Of a stretch of DNA of 34,446 nt, positions 18,795 to 26,228 are shown in pieces. The notes below the pieces were generated by a model. That model was not told the DNA's origin and searched no databases. It was given only the letters and a program-made list of their open reading frames with translations. The DNA is from Chloroflexota bacterium. Its GTDB lineage: Bacteria > Chloroflexota > UBA11872. The position numbers and the translations under genes are program-made. Each line of letters begins with the position of its first letter. The first letter of the stretch is position 1. The stretch is taken from assembly GCA_028874315.1 (NCBI GenBank), contig JAPPKM010000004.1, positions 1-34,446 on the forward strand, in the 5' to 3' direction.

Positions 18795-18824
18795 TGTATA
18801 GATCCAACCCTATTCACTAAACAA
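18795..18824 (-). promoter_or_regulatory. Candidate sigma70-like promoter upstream of the Ldh gene
   Basis: In an unusually AT-rich gap; minus strand reads TTGTTT - 18 nt - TATACA (3/6 and 4/6 matches to consensus). Confidence 0.3.
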
Positions 18825-18844
18825 TAAAGCAATTTATATTCATC

Positions 18845-20038
18845 TCAATCCGCTTCGAGCTCGGCTGCCTCAACCAGGGCGGCAATACCCATGCCACCGC
18901 CGACACACAGGGCGGCGACACCTCGCCGCGCGTTGCGGCGCCGCATCTCGTGCGTCAGGGTCACGAGGATTCGGCAGCCGCTGGCACCGATGGGATGACC
19001 CAGCGCGATGGCGCCGCCGTTGACGTTGACCCTGGACGTATCCAGGTCAGGCTGGCGCAGGACTCCCAGCACCTGGCCTGCGAACGCCTCGTTGATCTCA
19101 TAGAGGTCAACGTCTGCAGCCCGCAGACCGTGCTGTTCCAGCAGTCCTCGGATCGCCTCGACCGGACCAAGACCCATCAGCCCCGGTTCGATTCCAACCG
19201 TGTTGAAGCCGCGCAGGGTGTGGTCGTAGCGAAGGCCCTGGTCGTCCGCCCAGCGGCGGGAGGCGACGACCGCCAGCGCGGCGCCATCGTTGATTCCCGA
19301 AGCATTTCCGGCAGTGACCGTGCCGCCGTCCTGAAAAACGGGCCTGAGCGCTGCGAGGGCGGCCAGGCTGGTCTCTCGCGGGTGCTCATCGCGGCTGATC
19401 TCGACCGACCCGCCGTCGCGGGCGAGGGAGATTGGGGTGATCTCTTCGGCCAGCCGATGTCGAGCTGCCTGGTAGCGCCGCTGGCTCTCGAGGGCGTACC
19501 CGTCCTGCTCGGCACGCGAGATTCCCAGCTTGGAGACGATGCGTTCGGTGGTACAGCCCATGTGGATGTGCTCGAAGCAGTCCATCAGCCCGTCGCCCTG
19601 CATCGAATCTACCGGTGACGCCGCCAGGTCGGGAGCGCCCTCGAGGTCGCGCGGTGTCAGAAATGGCGCGCCCGACATGCGCTCGACGCCGCCGGCCAGA
19701 ACCACGCGACTCTGTTCCAGCCAGACCTGTTGCGCGGCCTGCTGCACCGCCAGCAATCCGCTGCCGCACACCTGGTTGACTGTAAAGGACGGTCGTTCGA
19801 CCGGGATGCCAGCTCGAACGGCGACCTGCCGAGCTACGTTCATACCCAGGCCGGCCTGAAGGGCGCATCCGACAATCACCTGGTCGACCTGGTCGGGTCT
19901 GACGTGCGCGGTCCGCATGAGGTCAACCGCGAGTTGGCGCCCGAGTTCGTCGGCGCTCAATTCGGCAAATGCTCCCAGATACTTGCCGATCGGGGTTCGC
20001 CGCGCGGCCAGGATGACGGCTTCGGGCTGGTCAGGCAT
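18845..20038 (-). CDS. Acetyl-CoA acetyltransferase (thiolase)
   Basis: ATG at 20038 (MPDQPEAVILAARRTPIGKYLGAFAELSADELG), active-site VNQVCGSGLLAVQQAA, NVNGGAIALGHPIGASGCRILVTL, LCVGGGMGIA. Overlaps the upstream gene by 8 bp. Confidence 0.95.
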   Translation of the reverse strand: MPDQPEAVILAARRTPIGKYLGAFAELSADELGRQLAVDLMRTAHVRPDQVDQVIVGCALQAGLGMNVARQVAVRAGIPVERPSFTVNQVCGSGLLAVQQAAQQVWLEQSRVVLAGGVERMSGAPFLTPRDLEGAPDLAASPVDSMQGDGLMDCFEHIHMGCTTERIVSKLGISRAEQDGYALESQRRYQAARHRLAEEITPISLARDGGSVEISRDEHPRETSLAALAALRPVFQDGGTVTAGNASGINDGAALAVVASRRWADDQGLRYDHTLRGFNTVGIEPGLMGLGPVEAIRGLLEQHGLRAADVDLYEINEAFAGQVLGVLRQPDLDTSRVNVNGGAIALGHPIGASGCRILVTLTHEMRRRNARRGVAALCVGGGMGIAALVEAAELEAD

Positions 20039-22034
20039 GTACGGGCTCCGCTGCGAGGAGTTGTGGACGGAGCGATTCAAAGACGGCCAGGCATTCGGGG
20101 TTCACCAGTGACTCGCGGTTGGTCACCGGCTCGTTTCGCAGGATCCGTGTGACAGCCAACTCGGCCAGCTTGCCGTTACGGGTGCGGGGCAGATCGGGGA
20201 CGGCCAGCACGTGGCGAGGTACATGGCGGGGTGAAGCCGACCTGCGAATGGCGTCCTGAATCGTTTCCCGCAGGGCCTCATCGAGCTTGTCCTGCGGGCG
20301 CACGACCACGAAGAGCACGATCTCATCGCGGCCTTCGCGCCTGACGGTCGTCGCCAGACCCGCGACAACTTGCGGAATCGTCTCGATCGGGCGATAGATC
20401 TCGGCCGTTCCGATCCTGACGCCGCCCGGCATCAGAATTGCGTCGCTGCGTCCCAGAATGACGATGCCGCCGCGCGGGGTGATTTCGACAAAGTCGCCGT
20501 GACGCCAGACCCCCGGATATGTCTCAAAGTACGACGCACGGTACCGCTCGCCGTCGGGGTCATTCCAAAACCGCACCGGCATCGAGGGGAAAGGTCTTCG
20601 GCAAACAAGCTCGCCCTGCTGGCTCCGCACCGAGTTTCCGCGCTCGTCGAAGGCAGCGACATCCATGCCCAGCCCGGCGCACTGAATCTCGCCCGCGTAG
20701 ACCGGCAGCAGCGGATTGCCCAGTACGAAGCAGGAGACGATGTCGGTACCGCCGGAGATGGATGCCAGGTGCAGACCGTCGTTGACGTTGGCGTACACCC
20801 AGCGGAAGGCTGCCGGTGACAGAGGAGATCCGGTGGACAGCAACGTGCGCAGCGCCGAGAGGTCGGCTATCTCGCAGGGACGAATCCCGGCTCGCATGCA
20901 GGCTTCCACGAATGATGCGCTGGTGCCGAAGACTGTGACGCCAAGCTCTTCGGCCAGGCGCCAGGCGGCCGACAGATCGGGGTGGTTAAGGCTGCCTTCG
21001 TACAGGACCAGCGTGCAGCCGGTGGCAAGCCCCGAGACCAGCCAGTTCCACATCATCCACCCGCAGGTGGTGAAGTAGACGATCGTGTCGTCGGGCCGCA
21101 GATCGGTGTGGAGTTGGTGTTCCTTGCGGTGTTGCAGGAGCGTGCCGCCGGCGCCGTGGACCAGGCACTTCGGCACGCCGGTTGTTCCCGACGAATAGAG
21201 AATGTAGAGCGGGTGATCGAACGGCAGCGGCGTGAACTCGGGTTCGTCGGTCGATGCCAGGTCGAGCAGCGCGCCCCAGGTCAGCCAGCCGTGAGGCACC
21301 TGGGTCCAGGACGACTGAGCAAACGGAACCACGACGACGTGTTGAATCGAGGGAACCCCAGCGCTGAAATCCTGGATCGTGGCCAGGCATTCGAACTGGC
21401 GGCTGTTGTAGAAGTAGCGGTCGCTCGTGATCAACACGCGAGGCTCGATCTGCCCCAGTCGATCCCGAGCGCCCGCGACCCCGAAGTCCGGCGAACAGGC
21501 GCTCCAGATGGCGCCGATGCTGGCGCAGGCCAGGAAGGCGATGATGGTCTCGGGGCCGTTGACCAGGTAGCCCGCCACGCGGTCGCCCGGTTCGACGCCC
21601 AACTGACGCAACGCGCTGGCACAGCGGCCGACTTCGTTGCGTAGCTCGGCGTAGGTCCGGCGATGGGTGTGACCGGATTCGGTCCGATAGACGAGTGCAA
21701 CTTTGTCGTCGTTGCGGCGCAGCATGTGTTCGGCGTAGTTGAGCGTCGCCCCGCGGAACCACTCGGTTCCGGGCATGCGATCCGGGCCTTTGACCTCGAC
21801 GGGGGGATCGGTGAAGCGGACGCCGGCGAAATCCGCGTATAACGACCAAAAGTCGGCGCTGTCTTCGACTGACCAGCGGTGGAGCGCGGCGTAGTCAGCG
21901 AAGCACTGACCGGTGTGGGCCTCGGCGGCGCGCCAAAAGCGGGCCATCGCGCTGCTGGATCGCCGCTCCCGGCTCGGCCGCCAGAGCGGCGCGTCATCAG
22001 GCGAGGGCATTGTGGGGGGCGGCACGCGGATCAT
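20031..22034 (-). CDS. Acetoacetate-CoA ligase
   Basis: FAGVRFTDPPVEVKGPDRMPGTEWFRGATLNYAEHMLR, LYILYSSGTTGVPKCLVHGAGGTLLQHRKEHQLHTDLRPDD, TTCGWMMWNW. Start at 22034 or 22010; the N-terminal part of the 765-aa ORF upstream of that is probably not coding. Confidence 0.93.
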   Translation of the reverse strand: MIRVPPPTMPSPDDAPLWRPSRERRSSSAMARFWRAAEAHTGQCFADYAALHRWSVEDSADFWSLYADFAGVRFTDPPVEVKGPDRMPGTEWFRGATLNYAEHMLRRNDDKVALVYRTESGHTHRRTYAELRNEVGRCASALRQLGVEPGDRVAGYLVNGPETIIAFLACASIGAIWSACSPDFGVAGARDRLGQIEPRVLITSDRYFYNSRQFECLATIQDFSAGVPSIQHVVVVPFAQSSWTQVPHGWLTWGALLDLASTDEPEFTPLPFDHPLYILYSSGTTGVPKCLVHGAGGTLLQHRKEHQLHTDLRPDDTIVYFTTCGWMMWNWLVSGLATGCTLVLYEGSLNHPDLSAAWRLAEELGVTVFGTSASFVEACMRAGIRPCEIADLSALRTLLSTGSPLSPAAFRWVYANVNDGLHLASISGGTDIVSCFVLGNPLLPVYAGEIQCAGLGMDVAAFDERGNSVRSQQGELVCRRPFPSMPVRFWNDPDGERYRASYFETYPGVWRHGDFVEITPRGGIVILGRSDAILMPGGVRIGTAEIYRPIETIPQVVAGLATTVRREGRDEIVLFVVVRPQDKLDEALRETIQDAIRRSASPRHVPRHVLAVPDLPRTRNGKLAELAVTRILRNEPVTNRESLVNPECLAVFESLRPQLLAAEPVHA

Positions 22035-22055
22035 GCGTGGGGATGATAGGGGAAC

Positions 22056-22101
22056 TGTCTCTCGCCAGCCCGCCCCATAGGGGGCGGGCTGGCGAGAGAC
22101 A
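22056..22101. repeat. Perfect 21-bp inverted repeat with a 4-nt loop
   Basis: TGTCTCTCGCCAGCCCGCCCC - ATAG - GGGGCGGGCTGGCGAGAGACA, followed on + by AATTTT. Confidence 0.95.
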
Positions 22102-22389
22102 ATTTTGGGCGGGTTTCTTGGGCGGATTGGCGATTTCCGAGGGTCGGGGGGCGGCGTGCGGAGTCGGGCTGACTGCGTGGCGGCGTGGGCGTGACAGGGT
22201 GAGCGCGGCGCGGGGCGCCGGATGGACGCTGCCAGATGGGGAATGGAAGCCAAGGTCGGGCATGGTGACTCTGAACAAAGGGAGATAGGCGGCAGGCCCA
22301 GTGTACACCGAGTGATTACGAGAGGCAAGGGGAGCGTAGGAAGGATTCATCTTGAGATTGCCAGTGGGATGGTGGGGGCGCGCCTTCGG

Positions 22390-22537
22390 ATGTGTCCACT
22401 CGGTCGGGCCAATGTGTCCAATTTTTGGCCGCATGTGTCCACTTTCGAGGGAAATGTGCCCAGTTTGGCGAGGGATGTGTCCACTTTGACGGAGCATGTG
22501 TCCCGTTCTTGGCCAAATGTGTTCAGTTTCTTGGCGA
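22390..22537. repeat. Tandem array 1: seven 21-bp units, consensus ATGTGTCCACTTT + 8 variable nt
   Basis: Unit starts 22390, 22412, 22433, 22454, 22475, 22496, 22517; spacing 22, then 21 x5. Confidence 0.92.
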
Positions 22538-22717
22538 CGTACGCTCCCTGGGTTCAGCCGTTCGCGAAGCGGGGACATTCATCCTTCGGCAAGTCAGGAC
22601 TGGCTTCGACAGGCTCAGGGCGGGCTCTCGGGAGCCTCGGAACGGCAATTCGTGGGGCGCGGTCGGTGGGGGAGCGGACGGTTGTGCTCCGGGTGTCCGG
22701 GCCGAGGCCGGGTGAAC

Positions 22718-22822
22718 AGGTGTTCAATTTGAACGCGAATGTGTTCACTCTTGCCGCAGATGTGTTCACTTTCGCGGGGAATGTGTTCAGTTCAGGCGCC
22801 GAGGTGTTCAGTCCGAGACGGG
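22718..22822. repeat. Tandem array 2: five 21-bp units, consensus ATGTGTTCACTTT + 8 variable nt
   Basis: Unit starts 22718, 22739, 22760, 22781, 22802; all spacings 21. A degenerate further unit (GGGATTCAG) follows. Confidence 0.92.
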
Positions 22823-23058
22823 GAGGGATTCAGTGCGGCGGTCGTCGGAGCTCTGACCGGCAGGCGCCCGGGCGGCATGCGAGAAGCGGGCCATTGCGGT
22901 GCTCGCACACTCCGTCTCGCCCGGATTTCAGGGCGGGACACGCGCGTCCGTCATTTTCGATGTCCGTGAAGCGCTCCCTCGGTCTGACACGACGCCGGAC
23001 ACTACAGCCTATTCGCGCCCTCGTACGCGAGACCGCGGGTGTTAGATGCAAATGCTGA

Positions 23059-23223
23059 GTGTTCCAGCCTGAAATTGACCTGAACATGCGCGTCCTGCGG
23101 TTTCTGGACCGAATACTCAGGCGGGCGCTGGCGGACGTTGGCATGGCGTCGAATGTTACGGCGCGCACCAACGCAAACAAGGTGGAGCAGCTGCACAGCG
23201 GCAACTATTGGCAGCCCCGATAA
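23059..23223 (+). CDS. Microprotein copy 1 (unknown family, amphipathic basic helix)
   Basis: GTG at 23059 or ATG at 23086: VFQPEIDLNMRVLRFLDRILRRALADVGMASNVTARTNANKVEQLHSGNYWQPR. Aligns with copies 2 and 3 with many synonymous third-position changes. Confidence 0.6.
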   Translation: MFQPEIDLNMRVLRFLDRILRRALADVGMASNVTARTNANKVEQLHSGNYWQPR

Positions 23224-23282
23224 GTACGAGCCCTCGTGATAGATTCGGACGTGAAGTTTTCCAGTTTGAGAGTGGCTGGAAC

Positions 23283-23435
23283 ATGCGTGTCTTGAGGTTC
23301 CTGGGCCGAATCCTGAAGCGGGCGCTGGCAGACATCAATAGGTCGGCGAATCAGACGGCCAACACGGGATCCAATCGGATCGACAAGTTCACCGGCGGGT
23401 CGCCCGGCAGCATGGGTGGTGGGCCGCTCGGCTGA
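23283..23435 (+). CDS. Microprotein copy 2 (same family)
   Basis: MRVLRFLGRILKRALADINRSANQTANTGSNRIDKFTGGSPGSMGGGPLG. Upstream residues RDRFGREVFQFESGWN are also conserved, so the true start may be upstream (TTG at 23208). Confidence 0.65.
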   Translation: MRVLRFLGRILKRALADINRSANQTANTGSNRIDKFTGGSPGSMGGGPLG

Positions 23436-23465
23436 CGGCTTGAAGGAGGGCTTAGACCTTCCCTG

Positions 23466-23697
23466 CTAGCCGCCGATTTGGTACATCTCGACTTTTCGGC
23501 CGCTGTGGGGGTGGCCGGATTCGTCGATGAGGTCGGCGCGTCCTTCGGAGTAGCAGTCGGTTCGGGCGGTCCAGGCACCTTGGATTCGGGCGCGTAGGTC
23601 GTCATCGCTTCCGTCGTCTTGGGGCAGGATTCGCATGGTGGCTCTGGTGCCCGCGAAACGGTGGGTCAGGAGCTGCCCGCCGATGGCAAGGCTCGCA
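23466..23697 (-). pseudogene. Duplicated 3'-terminal fragment of moaA
   Basis: Minus-strand reading GASLAIGGQLLTHRFAGTRATMRILPQDDGSDDDLRARIQGAWTARTDCYSEGRADLIDESGHPHSGRKVEMYQIGG* aligns without indels from LLT to the end of the intact MoaA C-terminus. The MoaA Cys in LLTC is His here. Confidence 0.9.
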
Positions 23698-23747
23698 CCC
23701 GTGATAGATTCGAAAGTGAACTGTTTCAGTCTGAGACTGGTTCTAAT

Positions 23748-23897
23748 GTGTGCGCCTTACGATTCCTTGGACGGATTCTGAAACGGGCATGGGCTGACAT
23801 CGTCAAGGCATCGAACACCTCGGTCAATACGAGAGCGAACAAGATCGACAAACTCACCGGCGGCATGGGCGACCAGATCAACATGGGCTCTAGCTGA
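23748..23897 (+). CDS. Microprotein copy 3 (same family)
   Basis: (RDRFESELFQSETGSN)VCALRFLGRILKRAWADIVKASNTSVNTRANKIDKLTGGMGDQINMGSS. The GTG aligns with the ATG of copies 1 and 2. The longer track ORF starts at 23619. Confidence 0.65.
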   Translation: MCALRFLGRILKRAWADIVKASNTSVNTRANKIDKLTGGMGDQINMGSS

Positions 23898-23927
23898 CGA
23901 GTGGGTGGTGAAGTCACTCCTTCGCGT

Positions 23928-24974
23928 TCAACCGCCGATCTGATACATCTCCACTTTGGGGCCGCTGTGGGGGTGGCCGGATTCGTCGATGAGGTTGGCG
24001 CGTTCTTCGGAGTAGCGGTCGGTTCGGGCCGTCCAGACACTTTGGATCAGGGCGCGTAGCTCGTCGTTGCTGGCGCCGTCGCGTAGCGGGGTTTTCAGGT
24101 CGGTTCCGCCGGCTGCGAAGAGGCAGGTGAGGAGATGGCCGTCGGTTGAGAGGCGGGCGCGGGTGCAGTCGCCGCAGAAGGGTTGGCTGACCGAGGAGAT
24201 GACGCCGATTTCGCCCGATCCGTCGGTGTAGCGGTAGCGGCTGGCGACTTCGCCGCGGTAGTTGGGGGCGGCCGGCTCGATGGGGGCGACTTCGTTGACG
24301 CGGGCCACGATTTCGCGGGCGGGGACGACCTCGGAGAGCACCCAGTGATTGAGGTTGCCGACGTCCATGTACTCGATGAAGCGGACGATGTGGCCGGTGC
24401 CCTTGAAGTGGCGGGCCAGCGCTGCCACCGCCTCGTCGTTGACGCCGCGCTGAACCACGCAGTTGATCTTGATCTGATCGAAGCCGGCCGCTCCAGCCGC
24501 CCGGATGCCTTCCAGCACCGGCTCGACGCTGATTTCGCGTCCGTTCATCTGCTTGAACACGTCGTCGTCCAGGCTGTCCAGGCTGACCGTGACGCGATCC
24601 AGGCCGGCTTCGCGCAGCGCGCTCGCGTGGCGGGGTAACAGGTATCCGTTGGTCGTGAGAGCGATGTCCTCCACGCCGTCGATCCGGGCGAGCATTTGCA
24701 CCAACGTGGGCAGGTCGGCGCGGAGCAAGGGCTCTCCGCCGGTGAGTCGCAGTTTGCGGGCGCCGAGGTCCACGAACAGCCGGGTCAGGCGCTGGATCTC
24801 CTCGAAGGTCAGGATTTCCGGCTTGGGCAGAAAGGCGTAGCGCGCGCCGAAGACTTCCGCCGGCATGCAGTAGGGGCAGCGGAAGTTGCAGCGATCGGTC
24901 ACGGAAATGCGCAGATCGCGCAATTCGCGTCCGAGCGTGTCGGTGACTGTCGGCAGGATTGTTGTGGAGGTCAT
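23928..24974 (-). CDS. moaA: GTP 3',8-cyclase MoaA
   Basis: LRISVTDRCNFRCPYCMP, RLTGGEPLLRADLP, FCGDCTRARLSTDGHLLTCLFA, C-terminal GG. Confidence 0.96.
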   Translation of the reverse strand: MTSTTILPTVTDTLGRELRDLRISVTDRCNFRCPYCMPAEVFGARYAFLPKPEILTFEEIQRLTRLFVDLGARKLRLTGGEPLLRADLPTLVQMLARIDGVEDIALTTNGYLLPRHASALREAGLDRVTVSLDSLDDDVFKQMNGREISVEPVLEGIRAAGAAGFDQIKINCVVQRGVNDEAVAALARHFKGTGHIVRFIEYMDVGNLNHWVLSEVVPAREIVARVNEVAPIEPAAPNYRGEVASRYRYTDGSGEIGVISSVSQPFCGDCTRARLSTDGHLLTCLFAAGGTDLKTPLRDGASNDELRALIQSVWTARTDRYSEERANLIDESGHPHSGPKVEMYQIGG

Positions 24975-25253
24975 CTGGGGAGTTTGCGAGGCATTGGCCG
25001 CGCGTTGCTTGAGTCTACGTGGGGCAGTGGCTCGTCGTTAGGGGCTGGTGGGTATTGGCTGGTGAAGTGCGGAAATGACAAGAGGGACGGGACTGCCTGG
25101 AAGGCTGGGTGTTGCCGGGGTGTGGTTCGACACGGGCCTCCGAAAGACTCCGGCCCGGCTCACCACGAACGGATGGCTAGGCCGCCGATGTGACTGACTA
25201 CCCGGATGGATTGCTGTACGGTGAGCGGCGCAGGCGACCGGTGAAGACTTGCC

Positions 25254-26132
25254 ATGGCCGTACCTCTGCGACCGATCAGTGACGTTGAGTTCATCGTGGG
25301 CGGCGTGCCCGGGGACCTGGATCATCCGGAGGGGGTGACGTGGGGGCCGGACGGGTATGCGTATGCGGGCGGCGAGGCGGGGCAGATTTACCGGATCGAC
25401 GTGGAGGCGCGGACCTACGAGCAGATTGCGTCACTCGAGGGATTCGTGGCCGGGCTGTGCTGCGACCGGGACGCCAACATCTATGCCTGCGACATCGGCG
25501 CGCACAAGGTGATGCGGGTCGAGGCCGGGGGCGGGGCCGTCCAGGTGCTGAGCACCGGTACGGCCGAGGTTCCGATGGTGGTTCCGAACTATCCGTGTTT
25601 CCATCCGTCCGGCGACCTGTACGTTTCGGACTCGCAAACGGCGGGCGAGTTCACGGGCCGCATCTTTCGGATCACGCCGTCGGGCGAAACGGTGCTGTTC
25701 AGTGACGCGTCGCGGTACTTCACCAACGGGATGTGCGTGGACCGCAACGGCGAGTGGCTGTACGTGGTGGAAACCTGGCTGCCGGGCGTCTCGCGCATTC
25801 GAATCCTGGACGATGGATCCGCCGGCGAGCGGCAGGTGGTGACCGTGCTGCCCGACCACATGCCGGACGGCGTGCAGTTCGACGAGGACGACGTGCTGCA
25901 CATCACCATGTACACGCCCGACCGGATCTACCGGATGCTGCCGGACGGGCACCTGCAACTGCTGGTGGACGACCCCACGCACGAGACGATCTCGTCGCCA
26001 ACGAACATCGTCTTCGGCGGCGCGGACCGGCGCCTGTTGCTTATGGCTTGCCTGGGCCGCTGGCAGATCAACGGGTTGAGGGTGGAGACGCCGGGGATTC
26101 CGCTGGTTTATCCGGCGCCGATTGGCGGCTAA
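25254..26132 (+). CDS. SMP-30/gluconolactonase-like beta-propeller protein
   Basis: DLDHPEGVTWGPDGYAYAGGEAGQIYRID, NGMCVDRNGEWLYVVETWLPGVSRIRI, PDGVQFDEDDVLHITMYTPDRIYRM. Confidence 0.85.
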   Translation: MAVPLRPISDVEFIVGGVPGDLDHPEGVTWGPDGYAYAGGEAGQIYRIDVEARTYEQIASLEGFVAGLCCDRDANIYACDIGAHKVMRVEAGGGAVQVLSTGTAEVPMVVPNYPCFHPSGDLYVSDSQTAGEFTGRIFRITPSGETVLFSDASRYFTNGMCVDRNGEWLYVVETWLPGVSRIRILDDGSAGERQVVTVLPDHMPDGVQFDEDDVLHITMYTPDRIYRMLPDGHLQLLVDDPTHETISSPTNIVFGGADRRLLLMACLGRWQINGLRVETPGIPLVYPAPIGG

Positions 26133-26163
26133 CAGCTCTCGCTAGCGAGCGCCTTGCCGGGAG

Positions 26164-26211
26164 CTCGCACGCCAACCCTTGGACGGTGCGTTCAGCGGAC
26201 CGGCGTGCGAG
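26164..26211. terminator. Inverted repeat between convergent genes, possible bidirectional terminator
   Basis: CTCGCACGCC (26164-26173) and GGCGTGCGAG (26202-26211), perfect 10-bp arms, preceded by the 12-bp palindrome CTCGCTAGCGAG (26138-26149). Confidence 0.45.
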
Positions 26212-26228
26212 ACGAGTCCGTTAGGTAC

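Larger units (their letters stand above)
22222..23058 (+). other. Open frame spanning both 21-bp repeat arrays; coding status doubtful
   Basis: Contains NVSNFWPHVSTFEGNVPSLARDVSTLTEHVSRSWPNVFSFLA and QVFNLNANVFTLAADVFTFAGNVFSSGAEVF in one frame, but the minus-strand frames are also open across parts of the region. Ends in TGA immediately before, and in frame with, the GTG of the next microprotein. Confidence 0.25.

Noticed and set aside
21997-22578. 193-aa minus ORF with GHI heptads (MSPLRERLNPGSVRRQETEHIWPRTGHMLRQSGHIPRQTGHISLESGHM...)
   Set aside because: Arises from the 21-bp repeats having no stops in several frames. It runs on through the 21-bp inverted repeat to the acetoacetyl-CoA synthetase start, and the 22316-22516 minus ORF is an equally open alternative frame.
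22390-22822. CRISPR array interpretation of the 21-bp repeats
   Set aside because: The conserved part is about 13 nt with 8-nt variable parts, far too short for CRISPR repeats and spacers. No cas genes in the window.
23056-23058. TGA before microprotein copy 1 read as selenocysteine
   Set aside because: No SECIS-like structure assessed, the homologous position in copies 2 and 3 is Glu, and a GTG start follows immediately; a plain stop is simpler.
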